Positions 1 to 11,574 are shown, counted from the stretch's first letter. The stretch is 64,000 nt of DNA from Bostrychus sinensis (GCA_020698575.1 CM036243.1:32862903-32926902); one strand, 5' to 3'. Made by a program: numbers and translations. Notes: a model not told the origin generated them from the sequence alone.

Positions 1-126
1 TAGTATTTTCTGACATAAATAGCCAAAATGCATTTCACACTCTGTCAATGTCAGTCTCAAATACCACATACAACCAATCTATGTGTGCATTAATAAATTA
101 GAAAATCTATACATGATAAACTAATG

Positions 127-1117
127 AGCCTACACCAGGACTAACCCAGGTCTAAAGCCAAGGTTAAAATACTCCTCCATTATGCCGTGCTAATGTAATG
201 TAGTCTCTTCACTCAGAGAACCAAGGTTACAATGTAACCTGTACAGTTTAGGTTACATTCAGGACTATAGTGGGCCTAAACCAGGACTAAAGCAAGACTG
301 TACCAGGACTAAACTGGGCCTGAACCAGGATTAAACCAAGACTATACCAGGACTAAACTGGGACTAAAGCATCTCTAAACCAATACTATACCAAGACTAA
401 ACCGAGACTATACCAAAACTAAATTGGCCTAAACTAGGTCTAAACCAAGACTATACCAGGACTAAACTGGGCCTGAACCAGGATTAAACCAAGAATATAC
501 CAGAACTAAACTGGGCCTGAACCAGGATTAAACCAAGACTATACCAGGACTAAACTGGGCCTGAACCAGGATTAAACCAAGACTATACCAGGAGTAAACT
601 GGGCCTGAACCAGGATTAAACCAAGACTATACCAGGACTAAACTGGGCCTGAACCAGGATTAAACCAAGACTATACCAGGAGTAAACTGGGCCTGAACCA
701 GGATTAAACCAAGACTATACCAGAAGTAAACTGGGCCTGAACCAGGATTGAACCAAGACTATACCAGGAGTAAACTGGGCCTGAACCAGGATTGAACCAA
801 GACTATACTAGCACTTAACTGACCAGGACTAAACCAAGAATATACCAGAACTAAACCAAAAAGATAACATGTTTAAAACTGGGAGTAAACCACTACTATA
901 CTAAGACTGAACTGGGCCCAAACCAAGACTAAACCAGGACTAAACTTGGCCTAAAAACAAGACTATGCCAGGACTAAACTGCGTGTTAAGTTGAACTAAA
1001 CCAGTCTGTTTAATATATGTTTAATGGTTTTCTTCTCCAAACTTCTAGACACTCCTGAGTACCACTAGACAGAGCCCTGCGTCCCACCAGTGGCTCCAGT
1101 ACCACGGTTTGAGAACC
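127..1117 (+). mobile_element. array-bearing hAT-like element (copy 1)
   Basis: The interior is a tandem array of CCAGGACTAAA-type units. After the array comes a unique flank (about 1047-1117) with CTCCTGAGTACCAC, a CCACCAGTGG block and the end GGTTTGAGAACCA. The same flank follows the array in other copies (near 7033, 17842, 37232 and 59920) and precedes it in reverse at 56224. Its reverse complement begins GGTTCTCAAACC, close to hAT ends of the CAGTGGTTCTCAAA type. The left end is not recognised and may lie outside the window. Classing it as hAT is inference from the terminal motif. Confidence 0.6.
420..830 (+). repeat. 44-bp tandem array of four 11-bp units
   Basis: The motif GGGCCTGAACC recurs at 469, 513, 557, 601, 645, 689, 733 and 777, exactly 44 bp apart. 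Each block holds four diverged 11-mers (CCAGGACTAAA, CTGGGCCTGAA, CCAGGATTAAA and CCAAGACTATA types). Blocks differ by single bases (for example AGGAGTAAA against AGGACTAAA), which indicates recent expansion in 44-bp steps. Confidence 0.9.
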
Positions 1118-1663
1118 ATTTATGACCTGCCTCTGTATTTAAGCATCATCTTACTTTTCAATTAAGCTCCTTGGTCAGATAATCACTAGAAAATGTTGGT
1201 TGTAGTCATTTTTTAAACTTATTTTTTTCAGTATGTTGCTGGCGCCACTCTGCTGTGTAATAACTGTCTTTATAATTTGACTTTAGTACTTTATGTTCAT
1301 AGAGGAGCTGTTATTTCATCCCACACAGGCATTAACACATTCACACTTTTCCAACATCTGGGCTCTATGTGCGTCAGCTATAATGTGAGAAAGACACTGC
1401 GTGCTGCTGTAAGCCTCACACTGAAAGAGCGAGGAGACAAAGACATCAGTCGCTCCAGGGATTTCTCTTTAACGTCACAAACATTAGCCAGCACGCAGCC
1501 AATTAGCAGGGCCAGCGCTAAACATAGACCTACATATACTAGACTGCCTCATAACAACAGTGTTTTCTATCAGCTGTTGCTACTGACCGACATTATTCAT
1601 TCTGCTGATCAGTAGCTTGCTATCAATTAATGCATCTATTATAGTTATTTTAATACTTTATTA

Positions 1664-1943
1664 CAGTGTTTCCCAACTAGGGGTACATATTTTTAGGTTT
1701 AATAACTCTTTTTTTTTAAATCACTTAAATTGTCTTTGTTGTAAATTTATTATTAGTTTACAATTAGTAATATTTATTTTTTTAAGAATTTACATTATTC
1801 TATTTTTATTTTATTTTTATATTTTAAAAACTAGACAGAATTTTTTTTTTTAAATCCTAGTTTTATCTTTTTATATCCTTTTTTTCCCTCCTGGATTTTT
1901 TTTTTTTTAAAGAACTTTTAAAGAATTATTTTTGGAACCACTG
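1664..1943. mobile_element. hAT-type MITE with exact 8-bp target duplication
   Basis: The left end reads CAGTGTTTCCCAAC and the right end, reversed, reads CAGTGGTTCCAAAA. The flanks 1656-1663 and 1944-1951 are both CTTTATTA, an exact 8-bp duplication as expected for hAT. The 280-bp interior is very T-rich and codes for nothing visible. Confidence 0.8.
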
Positions 1944-1951
1944 CTTTATTA

Positions 1952-3225
1952 GACTCCTGTCCACATCCCTATGTAAGTATTGTGTCTTAATCAGTGACAC
2001 AAGGGTCACAAACAAGGTCAGATATAATTAAACATGAGAAAAATTAAGTATTTATGTACGTAGCATGCTTATCCATGGTACAAATACAACAATCATGGAA
2101 ATTATATCAAAATATTGAACCTACTAAATGAAAATTACTGAGTTTATTGAGTTATTGTAAAAATCCTGACCTAAAACACTGTTCAATCAGATACCAAAGT
2201 AAAGTTATTAACATGAGTAGCATGTCCCCCCACATTCTGTTTCATAACAAATAAAATACAGTTTCTATTGAAGCCAATAGGAAATGAAAAATGTATGTGT
2301 GCATCCACTGTGTTCAAATAATGGTTAAAAGAAAACCTGCAAAAGTAAACATAGATTTCACACAACAGTAGAACTACAGACTGACGTTCAGCAGTGTTAG
2401 CTCAGTAGGTTAAGTATTTTGTTTATGTTGCTAGCTCTACCTAATCTCAAGCTACTATCTATATTTTGCTTTTGCTTTACTGACACGAACCGCTCCTCAC
2501 CGCCTGCTACGACACACAGAGAGAGATTTTGCTCTTCTTATGAACAGAGCCCCCCCCCAATCCTTTCACTGTGATGGGGCTCTCTTGATCTAACGCCCAA
2601 AAACCATCCAAACTTTCCAAAAGAGCCTCATGTTGCTCCATATGTTTAGTTTAATGTTGCCATATTGACAGTGGTTGTGCTTCTGGGTCACGTATTCATT
2701 GTAGTTTGTTTTCTCTTTTTTTTTATTGGAGAAACACATTAAATGGTTTGGAGTAGGACCTATAGAGACATGTTATTACCAGGGACTGCTGGTGTCAATG
2801 GGCTAGGTGTACTAAGCCCTCCCTGTCATGTACTTAGTTTTTAAAGTAAATTAATATATAATTTTTAATAATCATATATGTGTCTTACATGAGATTCTAA
2901 TCTTGTATTGTATTGGCTACATGCTCACTATTGTGTTTTGTTTTAAAATAAGCCAATATTGCCGCAAAGAATGGAAAAACATTTTTTTAAGAGCCCAAGA
3001 ACCACATGGCACATTACATTAGTGTGGTGACAGACAGGAGAGAGTCCCGGCCCTGCTGCTATCTACAGCATTAGGGGACAAAACTTTTTATCCCAGAGAT
3101 CTGGATTTGGCCAATCGTCTTTACTTTGGAGTGATGGCTGTGGTAATAACAAGCTATAGCAACCGAAGTTGTTTATTACGGAAATATAAAGTAGAGCAGA
3201 GTTTGCAGGATTTTTCCAAGACTCA
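1952..3225. other. no gene or repeat recognised
   Basis: AT-rich sequence with a short C run near 2551. Short open frames exist on both strands but show no domain, splice context or coding bias. I see nothing that can be named here. Confidence 0.5.
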
Positions 3226-3753
3226 AGCTGTGTCCCAGTTCAACGGCTGCAGCCTTCAAAGGTTGCAGTCCATGAAGGCTACTCCTTCTTGTGGCCTTCG
3301 TGGACCGCAAAGGCCGAGCCAAAATGGGACGGTCTGGTCCACGGAGCGTACGTCAACAGCTGCTCCTCCTCTCACGTTTGCCGCCGCTGTCGCCTAGCAA
3401 CCAGCACCGCAGCTGCTCGCTGATTCACGTCATTCATTGGTCACATAAGCAGAAATGGAGCCAGAAATTACAGTTATTTTATTTTTTATTTTGTTTAATT
3501 TACTCCTCGAGGAGTTTAAGCAGCTCTGCCATCTTCGAACGTCAGACAAGCGGCGCGCAGTGAATCATGGGATACGTTGGGCCGCGAAGGATCCACCCGA
3601 TGCAGCCTTCGTTCAGCGGGAAAGGAAGGCCGCATTCTTGGGCTGCATTTGAAGTAGCCTTCGAATTGGAACAGCCCTTTCGCGCCGACTGTGACGTAAT
3701 CTGCCTTCAAATGTAGCCGACGAAGGCTGCGGCCGTTGAATTGTGACACAGCT
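3226..3753. mobile_element. terminal-inverted-repeat element, GC-rich
   Basis: The ends are inverted copies: left AGCTGTGTCCCAGTTCAACG and, on the other strand from the right, AGCTGTGTCACAATTCAACG. The match continues through GGCTGCAGCCTTC / GGCCGCAGCCTTC. The 528-bp body is GC-rich and has further internal GAAGGCTAC-type repeats. No clear target duplication is visible, so the superfamily is left open. Open frames inside it are by-products of the GC-rich arms. Confidence 0.7.
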
Positions 3754-5412
3754 ATTGAAATGAACTTAAATCACCATTACACCCGGGGCAGAGCGGTGTT
3801 TTTGAAAAGAAAGGAGGACATTATACAGAAACCACTGGACCACACTGAAAAGAAGGACAGAGATGAGTCATTTATAATAAGGTAACTCGCACAAAACATG
3901 ACTAGGCTAACAGACTGCTCTCTGCTCCTTCTGTTATTGTTGACCTTTCGCTATTGTCAGGTTGTTAGATGATAAGTATTTGGATAAAACAGTGGGGTAA
4001 GGTGCTGTTGTGCATTGTCTGATTTGGTTTATAATTGTTGAGTACTGCCTTAAAGTTATGTGCAAGCGTTTGTGCGAGAACTTGGCATTAAATGATATTT
4101 TCTTGGTATGGAAGTTGAACGGTTGCTGTCTATGGCCCGGTGTTGTTGCTGAGTAGTCTGCACTTTAAACAATGCATTAGCCCCTCCGCCCAGATTCACC
4201 ACCAGCCATCACTGGTTATTACATACATTAATATAATTTAATTACAGATGTAAAATGGACCAATAAAAGATGGTTGGATCACTATTACCGTCGGCACAAA
4301 ACAACTGGCCAACAAAAACAGCCTGAATCACAGAGACTCACTTGAGACCAGTATTATCAGAGGACCCCTGTGTTGGCCAAAATACAGGAGGTAATTTTCA
4401 GGGTGATTTTTACTTTACAAACCACAGACATGGCAGATTCGCAAGAGATCAAAATCACAGATGACCCCAGCAATTTTTACAAATTACTGGATGTCCCTAA
4501 GTGATACTAATCCCGTGTGAATAGGATTTTATTTAACCATGAAAGTCCCGCTGAAATTAACAGTTTCCTCTGCAGAGAGAGTGTCCTGGCTCCTATCGTC
4601 CATGTTTTTGGAGGTAGTGGAAACTGGAGCACCTGGAGGAAAGCTACACAGACACGGAGAATACTGGAATCGAACTCGCTAACCACGTACTTCCTTTCTG
4701 GAGAAGTCTAAAACTGATTGCTATGTAAGTGTCCTTGAGAAGCTGACTTTGTTTGGGTGAAAATGGTTCACATAAGGGCCATCTGTATGTAGAGATGTAT
4801 TGAAAAGTACAAATAAAATAAAGGATACATGGATTGGTTTTTGGGTAGACGTGGGGAAGGTTCGTGTCTGTCAGTGTGGGGGCCAGCTCCATCAGCGCGA
4901 TCAGGAAAAAGACCGCAGACATGTCAGAAATGCTGCTCTGGCTCTGGGTGAAAAACGGTCTTTGGACTTGTCAGCAATCAGCGCTGACTGCCCGCTGCAC
5001 AAGGTTAACCCGGGCTGGTGGTCGACAGGAGCACAGAGCTGCGCCTCAGGTTACGCTAAGGCAGATTTAGGACGAGCTCTGGATGGAAACAGTTTTGTGG
5101 TGGGAAGGATTATTGTTGTATTGCATTATTAAATATAAAAAAATGTCAACACCAGATGATAGAGGGTATGAGGGGTTGTCAGTAGCTCTTAAAGCTGAAG
5201 TATCCAATTTTTAGTCGAGCTGTAAAAATAAAATATGTTACCTGTAGTGTTATCAACCCCACCACTCACCAACAATGACATTACACCTACCTCTCTGCTT
5301 TTATTTTATTTACAAACTTCAAAATACAAATATATGAGACATTAAACTAAACTTTGGAGCTTAGCTTAAACTTCTAGCGATGAGTTTTCTAGTCTTATTA
5401 ATAGAGCAGATT
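3754..5412. other. no gene recognised; short open frame at 4432-4503
   Basis: Mostly unassigned sequence. A 24-codon frame at 4432-4503 starts MADSQEIKITDD and ends at TGA after DVPK. No donor site sits at its end and no family is recognised. A degenerate SINE piece lies at about 4595-4700. Confidence 0.4.
4595..4700 (-). mobile_element. SINE body fragment, reverse orientation
   Basis: The stretch with TTTTTGGAGGTAGTGGAAAC, GGAGCACCTGGAGGAAA and CACAGACACGG matches, in reverse, the body common to fish SINEs (the CCTCCGGGTGCTCCGGTTTC class). It is degenerate and has no intact promoter boxes. Confidence 0.5.
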
Positions 5413-5424
5413 AAAGTCACATGT

Positions 5425-5837
5425 CATGATTGAAAGGACAAGATCCCGGATACAAGCGGCCGAAATGAGTTTCCTCCGCAGGGTGGCTGGGCGCTCCCTT
5501 AGAGATAGGCTGACGAGCTCAGTTACACGGGAGGAGCTCGGAGTGGAGCCGCTGCTCCTCCACATCGAGAGGAGTCAGCTGAGGAGGCTCGGGCATCTGT
5601 TCCAGATGCCTCCTGAATGTTTCCCTGGGGAGGTGTTCATGCATGTCCCTCCAGGAGGAGGCCCCGGGGAAGACCTAGGACACGCTGGAGGGACTACGTC
5701 TCTCTCAGCCTGGAAACGCCTTGGGGTCCCCCCGGTAGAGCTGGAGGAAGTGTCTGTGGAGAGGGAAGTCTTTGCATCTTTGCTTAGACTGCTGCCTCCG
5801 AGACCTGGTCCCGGATAAAGCGGAAGAAGATGGATGG
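5425..5837 (+). mobile_element. Rex3 retrotransposon, 5'-truncated 3' end
   Basis: An open frame (about 5426-5818) encodes the C-terminal part of the Rex3 protein, starting ERTRSRIQAAEMSFLRRVAG and ending PPRPGPG before TAA. It is nearly identical to the corresponding part of the copy at 45058-46213. The end carries the GATGGATGG tail. Flanks 5413-5424 and 5838-5849 (AAAGTCACATGT / AAAGTCATGTGT) form a probable 12-bp target duplication with two differences. The catalytic reverse transcriptase region is missing, so it cannot move itself. Confidence 0.85.
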
Positions 5838-6168
5838 AAAGTCATGTGTTCTCTACCCACTCACTGACAGCACACGTGTAGTCAGTCAGGTTTTCTGTTG
5901 TTAAAAGCCTTCAGTTTATCAGTGTCTATTGGAGAAGTGCAGTGGTTCTCAAACTTTGCACCAAGTACCACTGCATAAAATACTTTGCTTTCAAAGTACA
6001 ATCTATTATTATTATTATTATTTTACTTTCAGCAGCTCTCTTAATTTTATTCAGGGTTCCCACAGCAAACCAGTTGCACAGTAGTCTGGCAGGCCACTAC
6101 CTACTGTCCTACTTTCTTTTCAAAAGCAGGGCAGTCTGTTCCTCTCTCGGAGCAAAGTGTTTCTCTGG

Positions 6169-6195
6169 TTAACCCTAACCCTAACCCCCTAACCC
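6169..6195. repeat. short telomere-like tract
   Basis: Roughly four CCCTAA units in a row (TTAACCCTAACCCTAACC then CCCTAACCC). Far too short for a telomere; an interstitial scrap or chance. Confidence 0.6.
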
Positions 6196-6204
6196 GATTT
6201 GGTG

Positions 6205-6725
6205 CTGGCCTATCACAGACGTTTACCTGCAGCACGTCTTACGAATACAGAAGCTAACCAAGGTAGCACTGGCTACCAAGCTCATCTAATAACTGAACGG
6301 TGTTTAGTGCCTTCCTTCATCACCTGATGGTTCTGCTGGAGTCTGTGTTGCTGTGCAGTCCTCAGTGTGTTTTTTTTTCTTTGTCTTGTTGCCACTGTAA
6401 CAAAGGTAAAGTCCAGTTGACTTCTGATGTAACGACCACATTCAAACAAACTGACTTTTAGTCTTTGTACAGCTGTCTTCTGCTGCTGTCCCTGTTCAGA
6501 AATAAGTACAGAGCTGCTCATGATACACCATATTCTTATTTTATACGGTAAAACTGGCAAACCGGAAAGTTTGTTTGGGTCAGCCATGCACTGCTTACGT
6601 CCTGCCCTTCGTTTCTCTGATTGGTTACTGTGCCTGTGATTGTTCCGCCCATAGAAATGAAATTTAAGCAATTAAGGTACCAGACTGACTTCTTTGTATA
6701 GAATAGGAAAAGAGTTTGTCTGGCA
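6205..6725. repeat. dispersed repeat family A, copy 1
   Basis: Similar over about 500 bp to 48290-48835. Shared blocks include CCTTCCTTCATCACCTG, ACCACATTCAAACAAAC, TTCTGCTGCTGTCCC and CTGATTGGTTACT. The same family contributes a short piece at about 11240-11310. No end repeats or coding capacity are visible, so its class is unknown. Confidence 0.75.
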
Positions 6726-6744
6726 GAGGGGCACAGTGATTTGT

Positions 6745-6860
6745 CAGACCCCTTCCTGTCACAACCAGCCTCATACAGAGACTTGGAGACACAACGACAG
6801 TAATGCACTTTGGGCAAGGTTTGAACCGCCGACCCTTCAGTTGTGCTACTGTGGCTCCTT
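6745..6860 (-). mobile_element. degenerate tRNA-derived SINE, reverse orientation
   Basis: On the minus strand it reads GGCGGTTCAAACC (a pol III B-box-like motif) and then CATTACTGTCGTTGTGTC, the same order as the better copies at 20379, 21800 and 51438. The A-box side and the tail are not clear. Confidence 0.55.
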
Positions 6861-7070
6861 CACAGTACCATCTTTAATTGACTAAAATTAGCATTAATAA
6901 TTACTAAATAAGGACTAAACCAGGTCTAAACTGTGCCAACACCAAGACTAAGAAGTTGGCTACACTTTTAATTTATTCCCTAACGAAAGTTGGAGTAAAA
7001 CAGAAATAAAAGTCTCTAAAATAAACAAAACTAGAAATGACTCCTGAGTACCACCAGAGGAATCCTGCGT

Positions 7071-8049
7071 TTGAAAGTGTATTTAATAAATTCAATAGAA
7101 TATCTTTTATGGACAGATGCTATATATACTTTTGGATCAAAGCAAATTAAGAATAAAGATCTTTTTTTTTTACATCATGACCAGCAAAGTGATCTCTTTT
7201 GAGTTATCCAAACACGCTTTTGACTGAATGAAAATGCCTGTAAGGACTCCTAATAACTTCCATATTTTTATTTTAAAAGATTGAGAGATGGTCAGACTCT
7301 TTTCATTGCTGTTTGTGGAGCTGCTGCAGACGTCTTACATCAGTGTGCCGTCATGTTTTCAAAAGCGTGATCAGGGGGACGGTGATGAAACCAGAAAAAA
7401 AAAAGACGTGTGTTTCTGTCAAAAAGCTCAAAGATTTAGCACAAGAGAGAAGAGGAGAGGCTATAGCGGAGGGCGCAGAGGACCGAGCCTTCCTCTGCCT
7501 ACGTATGTATGAATGTATGTCGGAGTATGTGTGCGCGCTAATGTGGGGGAACTAAATATTCCTGTGGTTATTCTCCCGTAGGGAAAAGCTGGTCTATGAA
7601 GTGTGTAAGCTGCTCAGTGCGTGCGGTTTGTGACTGAAAGGCCGTGACGAGGTGCCTCTCATTCCCATCTGCACGCCGAGCTTCTCCGGATCTGACAGCG
7701 CTGCGGATCAATCAAAAAAAAAAAACTTCCGGGATGGGAATGTTGGAGAGAGAGCAAGGGGGAAAAAAAAAAAAAACATGACTCGCTTCCTTGGTTTTAC
7801 ACGAGCCCAGACAGACGGAGAGAGATCGATCCACGCAGGCCTCGTCTCCGCCGCGCTTTCAGAACGACAAGCAGGCTGCAAACTCAGGCACTTTTACACT
7901 TTAGTACGGCAACTTTGTGTATAAAAAAAAACAAAAAAACAGTCCAATTATCCAAAAGAAAAAACAGTTCACTTCAAAAATCTAAAACATAAACATAAAA
8001 GGTCTTATATTAATAGTTTTGGACACTTTTGCGTTAGGCTTTCATGTTT
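7071..8049. other. unassigned; CpG-containing stretch at 7560-7880
   Basis: The 7560-7880 part is richer in G+C and CpG and carries an ACTTCCGG ETS-like motif at about 7725, as in some promoters. No convincing first exon or donor was found. Open frames at 7288-7512 and 7652-7924 have no recognisable domain. Confidence 0.3.
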
Positions 8050-8480
8050 TATAAATTGAAAATAATGAATATGCATGGAAAGCGTCTTATTCAGTTACTT
8101 TGACTTTGCAGAAAACGCTTGGATTAGGTGTCTGTGGCCCCCTGCTGGCAATGGTGAGGACTGGACAGAGCATAAAATGGCTAATTAGCATGGCTCTTAG
8201 CAACATGAGGCTAACAGATGGATAAATGAGCTGACTGCTTTGTAGTGTCGGCTATTTAAGGCTGAAATGATCAGAATGAGTCCGGTGACGGTGTATGGGT
8301 GTCTACGTAGAACTGTGAGACCAAGCGTTTTCAGTTCTTGAGAAGGGAACGGCCTCAGCATACAGGATTACTCAAACATGCATCAATATAACATAATACT
8401 ATACTCCAGGTCTGTTTTTTCAGGTGCAAACATCATTATAAAAGCTCAAAAAAGTCAATTTAGCAGAATAGGGGACTATA
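8050..8480. repeat. dispersed repeat family B, copy 1
   Basis: Similar to 34515-35350. Shared blocks include GAAAACGCTTGGATTAGG, AGAACTGTGAGACCAAGCG (AGAGCTGTGAGACTGAGCG in the other) and CGGCCTCAGCATACAGGATT. Non-coding, class unknown; probably the remains of a DNA transposon. Confidence 0.65.
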
Positions 8481-9394
8481 AGAGTAATCCCTAGTTACTT
8501 GATTATTTACAAAGCATTACCTCACACCATTAAGTTATAAATGTTGTTATTAACATTTCATTGTTTCGTTTGTAAGTGTAAGTTTGAGCAAATCAGTACA
8601 AAAATTACAAACATCAGAGTTAATTCAGGACCTATGAAACTCTCTATCTATTTATTTAATTATTGTTAATTACATATTTATTAATACTTTATTACTGCTA
8701 AGTGTTAACCATAAATGTTTCAACAGTGGGCTCGCCTGGGTGTGTCCAAAAATTTTATTCAAGGAGTTCAAAATAAAAGTACTCATGTAGAAATTAAAAG
8801 TATGCTGCAATAAAACTACTGCTAGAAAGTGTTAGGGAGCAATTTATTGATTATCATTGTCAAAATTTAACTCAAACCGACCATTACTTTATAAAGGGGA
8901 CATATTTTGCTAAATCAGCTTTTCAATGTTATAATGTTGGCCCTTCATCAAAAAGTGCTTTTAAATATGTAATTAACAATGATTTACAGTTAATACTAAA
9001 CCCACGTTGAACACAAATGTACACCGAAGCTTGTAAAATGTCTAACTTTCTTTTCCTGACTCCTCAAACTGTGTCTGAGGCAGTGTTTCCTGAAGGTGAG
9101 GCTGTGCCAGGGGAGGTCTCTGCCCTCTGCGGTCATTAGCCCAGGGTTGATTGTGATCAGGATTATTACACGCCTTGCTCTCGGTGTGAAATTTGTTGAT
9201 TGCTGCTCGCGAGGAGGGACAATAATGGCTTTGGATCTTCATTTGCACCCACCTTCGGCAGCTCGCGGTGTTTGCCGGAGACCGGAGCAGTCAAAACAGG
9301 CACGACCTGGACGACCTCAGATGTGCCTCGCAGTCAGCTTTTCTTTTGTAACTTTATGGGGCTTAAATAGGAGGTATTCTACAAAAAAATCGAC
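8481..9394. other. AT-rich unassigned sequence with a MITE-like end
   Basis: At about 8895 AAAGGGGACATATTTTGC resembles the outer end of repeat family C (see 49455). The rest, including a GC-richer patch at 9080-9320, shows no recognisable gene. Confidence 0.4.
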
Positions 9395-9572
9395 TTTTCT
9401 GAGCGTTCTACCATGTTATAATGTTGTCTTCCCATCAAAAACACACCTGGAGTTGTGTTTTGTTTCCTTCACGCCTGTTTAAGTAATTCTGTAGTCTCTG
9501 GCACTGAGTTTCTGAGACCTCAAAACGCCCCCACTCCAGGAAGCACTGACCAATCAACAAACCCTCTACATC
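9395..9572. repeat. dispersed repeat family C, left half
   Basis: Shares GTTATAATGTTGTCTTCC, CTGGAGTTGTGTTTTGTTTC, CACGCCTGTTTAAGTAA and CCAGGAAGCACTGACCAATC with the copies at 12600-12751 and 49500-49720. The match stops at CTCTACATC, where a sequence with a hAT-like start (CAGTATTTCCAAACC) follows. Confidence 0.7.
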
Positions 9573-10138
9573 AGTATTTCCAAACCAGGGGTAAGCAAGA
9601 ACAATGTAGGGGGTACTTGGAAGTATTTGATCATTTATAAGATTATAACATTTAGCAGCTGCATAGGGGCCCGCAGACACTAGAGGGCCCCAAGGCTTGT
9701 CCATTATTTGATTATCTGATTTGATTAATTTGCCAGCTCAATTTGATTAAAGATATTAGGGAGGATTTTTTTCGACTGCAGAGAAACCAGCGAGTGTTTG
9801 TCCTTTTTTGAATACTGCGCATGCGTCAGGCCCCGCCCTTCACTGTTCCTTTCCAAGGAACTCCTCCACAGCGACGTGCACGAGCGTTGGAACACGAGTG
9901 TTTGTTTACAGCCGGCATCAGCAGAGATTCACCTAAACCTAGACCTGCACTGTTTGTTTGCGCGACCTTTGACCTAGTTCCCCACACAGACCCAGTCACA
10001 TGCACAGTCCCTAAATGTGAGCAAAAATATATACTCCTGCTATTGGTAGCATTAGCAAACTGACGTTGCTGTACAGTTGAAAAGGTTCAACAGATAAAGA
10101 AAAAAGGCATTTTTTTTAAACGATAAGATAAACGTTAC

Positions 10139-10306
10139 CTGTCCAGCAGAAACTTGGCGACCAATGCATCGTCTGAAGCCCTTTCTGTTCCTACAGTGCA
10201 CGCCGTCCTTATTCTGCTCTTCTACAGTTTTTCTCCTCCTCCTCTGGTTCACTTCAAAAACAGTTTTCCTTTTGTGACCGCCCGGTTCACGGTTTTCCTC
10301 AGCCAT
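10139..10306 (-). CDS. candidate first exon, unknown basic protein
   Basis: The 56-codon frame starts at an ATG in a favourable context (ACAATGG) and stops being followed at a GTAACG donor-like site, phase 0. The product starts MAEENREPGGHKRKTVFEV and is strongly basic, with an RRRRK cluster at about residues 22-26 that could act as a nuclear signal. Upstream on the same strand lies CCTGCGCATGCGT, matching the NRF1-type motif of housekeeping promoters. I recognise no family. Because it sits between inverted repeats of a probable transposon, it may be transposon coding sequence, captured host sequence, or a chance frame. Confidence 0.3.
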
Positions 10307-10379
10307 TGTGCTCTTCGAAGTCAGGCTGTCCCTGCTACGATGTTAACGGCGCTAATGCGGCGCTAATGCCGGGCTACAT

Positions 10380-10440
10380 AAACATAGTGTATACGCATGC
10401 GCAGGCACAAGAACGCGCACGTATCGCCGAAACCAGGAAG
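10380..10440 (-). promoter_or_regulatory. NRF1-like promoter motif upstream of the minus-strand exon
   Basis: ACGCATGCGCAGG at about 10392 reads CCTGCGCATGCGT on the minus strand, close to the palindromic NRF1 consensus, about 90 bp upstream of the candidate start codon. A second copy (CTGCGCATGCGTC) lies at about 9817. There is no TATA box. Confidence 0.35.
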
Positions 10441-11307
10441 ATGAACGAATGAATGGCAAGTCCGTGGAACAATGGTTAACGTACTCATGACGAAAACGAT
10501 TGGATGAGGTTTTTTAAGTCCCACAGAGTCCACAGTTTATTAATATTATTATTATATTTTCTAATACACCAATTTATAAGCCTTATACAGGGCAATGAAG
10601 GTAGTTTTAATAAATATTGCAAAAAATGAATTTATAAAGATCCTCCCTAATACCTTTAATATTCTTGTTATAATATTCTGATTAAATTTATCTGACAGTG
10701 GGGTCCAATGCAGTCTGTATATTATTCCTGTTCACCTGGGCCCCCTTAAGATTCTAAAATGTCTCAAAGCATTCATCCCGTTTAGAAAAGTAGTCAGTCA
10801 GTGTTTTATTAAAATTAAGTTAAAATGTTATATAGGTACATTTATAAATAATCTCAAAAATGACTGAGAGGCTTGGCCCCCAAACCTATCCTGCTTAGGG
10901 CCCCAAATGCGCAGGACCGGCACTGGAGAGGAACATTTTTGATGATTTCATATTGAACCTTTGAAACTATAATTATGAAAGACCAGCTTTCACAGACTAA
11001 TGAAAATAGGTTGATTATTTAAATATGTTTTGTTCAGTATTTCTTTAAGATGAAATGCTTGTTTAAAGGAAAGTTATTTGTGGTAATTTAATGTATTATG
11101 AGATCAGTATAACAATTGCAGGGTCATTTCCAAGAGTTTATTAAGTTTATGTTTAATAGAATTTAATAAAGGAAGATAAACAACCATGAACAACCAAGAA
11201 TCATCAGGTCTGTTTCTCACTCGCAGGGAAGTGTTTCTCACCGGACGATTTGGAGCTGCCCGTTTATCTTACAAATGCGGAAGCTGACCAAAGTAGTGCT
11301 AGTTAGG

Positions 11308-11560
11308 CAAAGCAAGGTAAGTTTATTTGTATCGCACAGTTCATACACAAAGTGATTCAAAGTGCTTTACAGAAAAAAAGACAAGGTAAAAGTACATAGA
11401 CAAGAATTACAACTAAAACAGTAAAATCACATTTAAAACTTATTTTTAAAAGTAAATTAAAAGAGAAGAGTGCAGATAAAACACTTTCGGTTGTCATATG
11501 CACAGCTAAAAAGAACAGTTTTAAGTCTGGATTTTTGCTGCATAAAAATACCAAGCTAAT
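11308..11560 (-). mobile_element. LINE-type 3' tail, reverse orientation
   Basis: On the minus strand it ends with AAAGCACTTTGAATCACTTT and ACAAATAAACTTACCTTGC, the arrangement of many fish CR1/L2-like 3' ends (AAAGCACTTTG, then ATAAA, then a short repeat). No coding part remains. Confidence 0.5.
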
Positions 11561-11574
11561 TTAAAATATGAGCT

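Larger units (their letters stand above)
5940..7070 (+). mobile_element. possible array-family hAT remnant, heavily interrupted
   Basis: The left part CAGTGGTTCTCAAACTTTGC plus CACCAAGTACCACTG is the hAT-like end seen in this family. A few CCAGGTCTAAACT units (6908-6960) and the right-flank block CTCCTGAGTACCACCAGAGG at about 7040 follow. A dispersed repeat and a SINE piece lie between. That all parts belong to one insertion is inference. Confidence 0.4.
9658..10926. mobile_element. probable hAT-like element with GC-rich cargo
   Basis: The right end read in reverse begins CAGTGCCGGTCCTGCGCA, a hAT-like start, followed by GGGGCCCTAAGCAGG. The left side has the comparable GCATAGGGGCCCGCAG. Inside, ATTAAAGATATTAGGGAGGA at 9746 and its inverted copy at 10640-10660 match except for one base. 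The core (9810-10430) is GC-rich, with GCGCATGCG motifs near both edges and a reading frame on the minus strand. No exact target duplication was found, so the outer limits are approximate. Confidence 0.5.

Noticed and set aside
3107..3749. Several short frames in GC-rich sequence
   Set aside because: All lie across or within the inverted-repeat element at 3226-3753 and reflect its base composition.
6169..6195. Telomeric repeat
   Set aside because: Only about four imperfect units; a similar scrap occurs near 40155. Too short to mark a chromosome end or fusion.
7288..7512. Frame beginning MVRLFSLLFVELL, signal-peptide-like
   Set aside because: The remainder is low-complexity and basic, with a nearby A run; no donor or homologue supports it.
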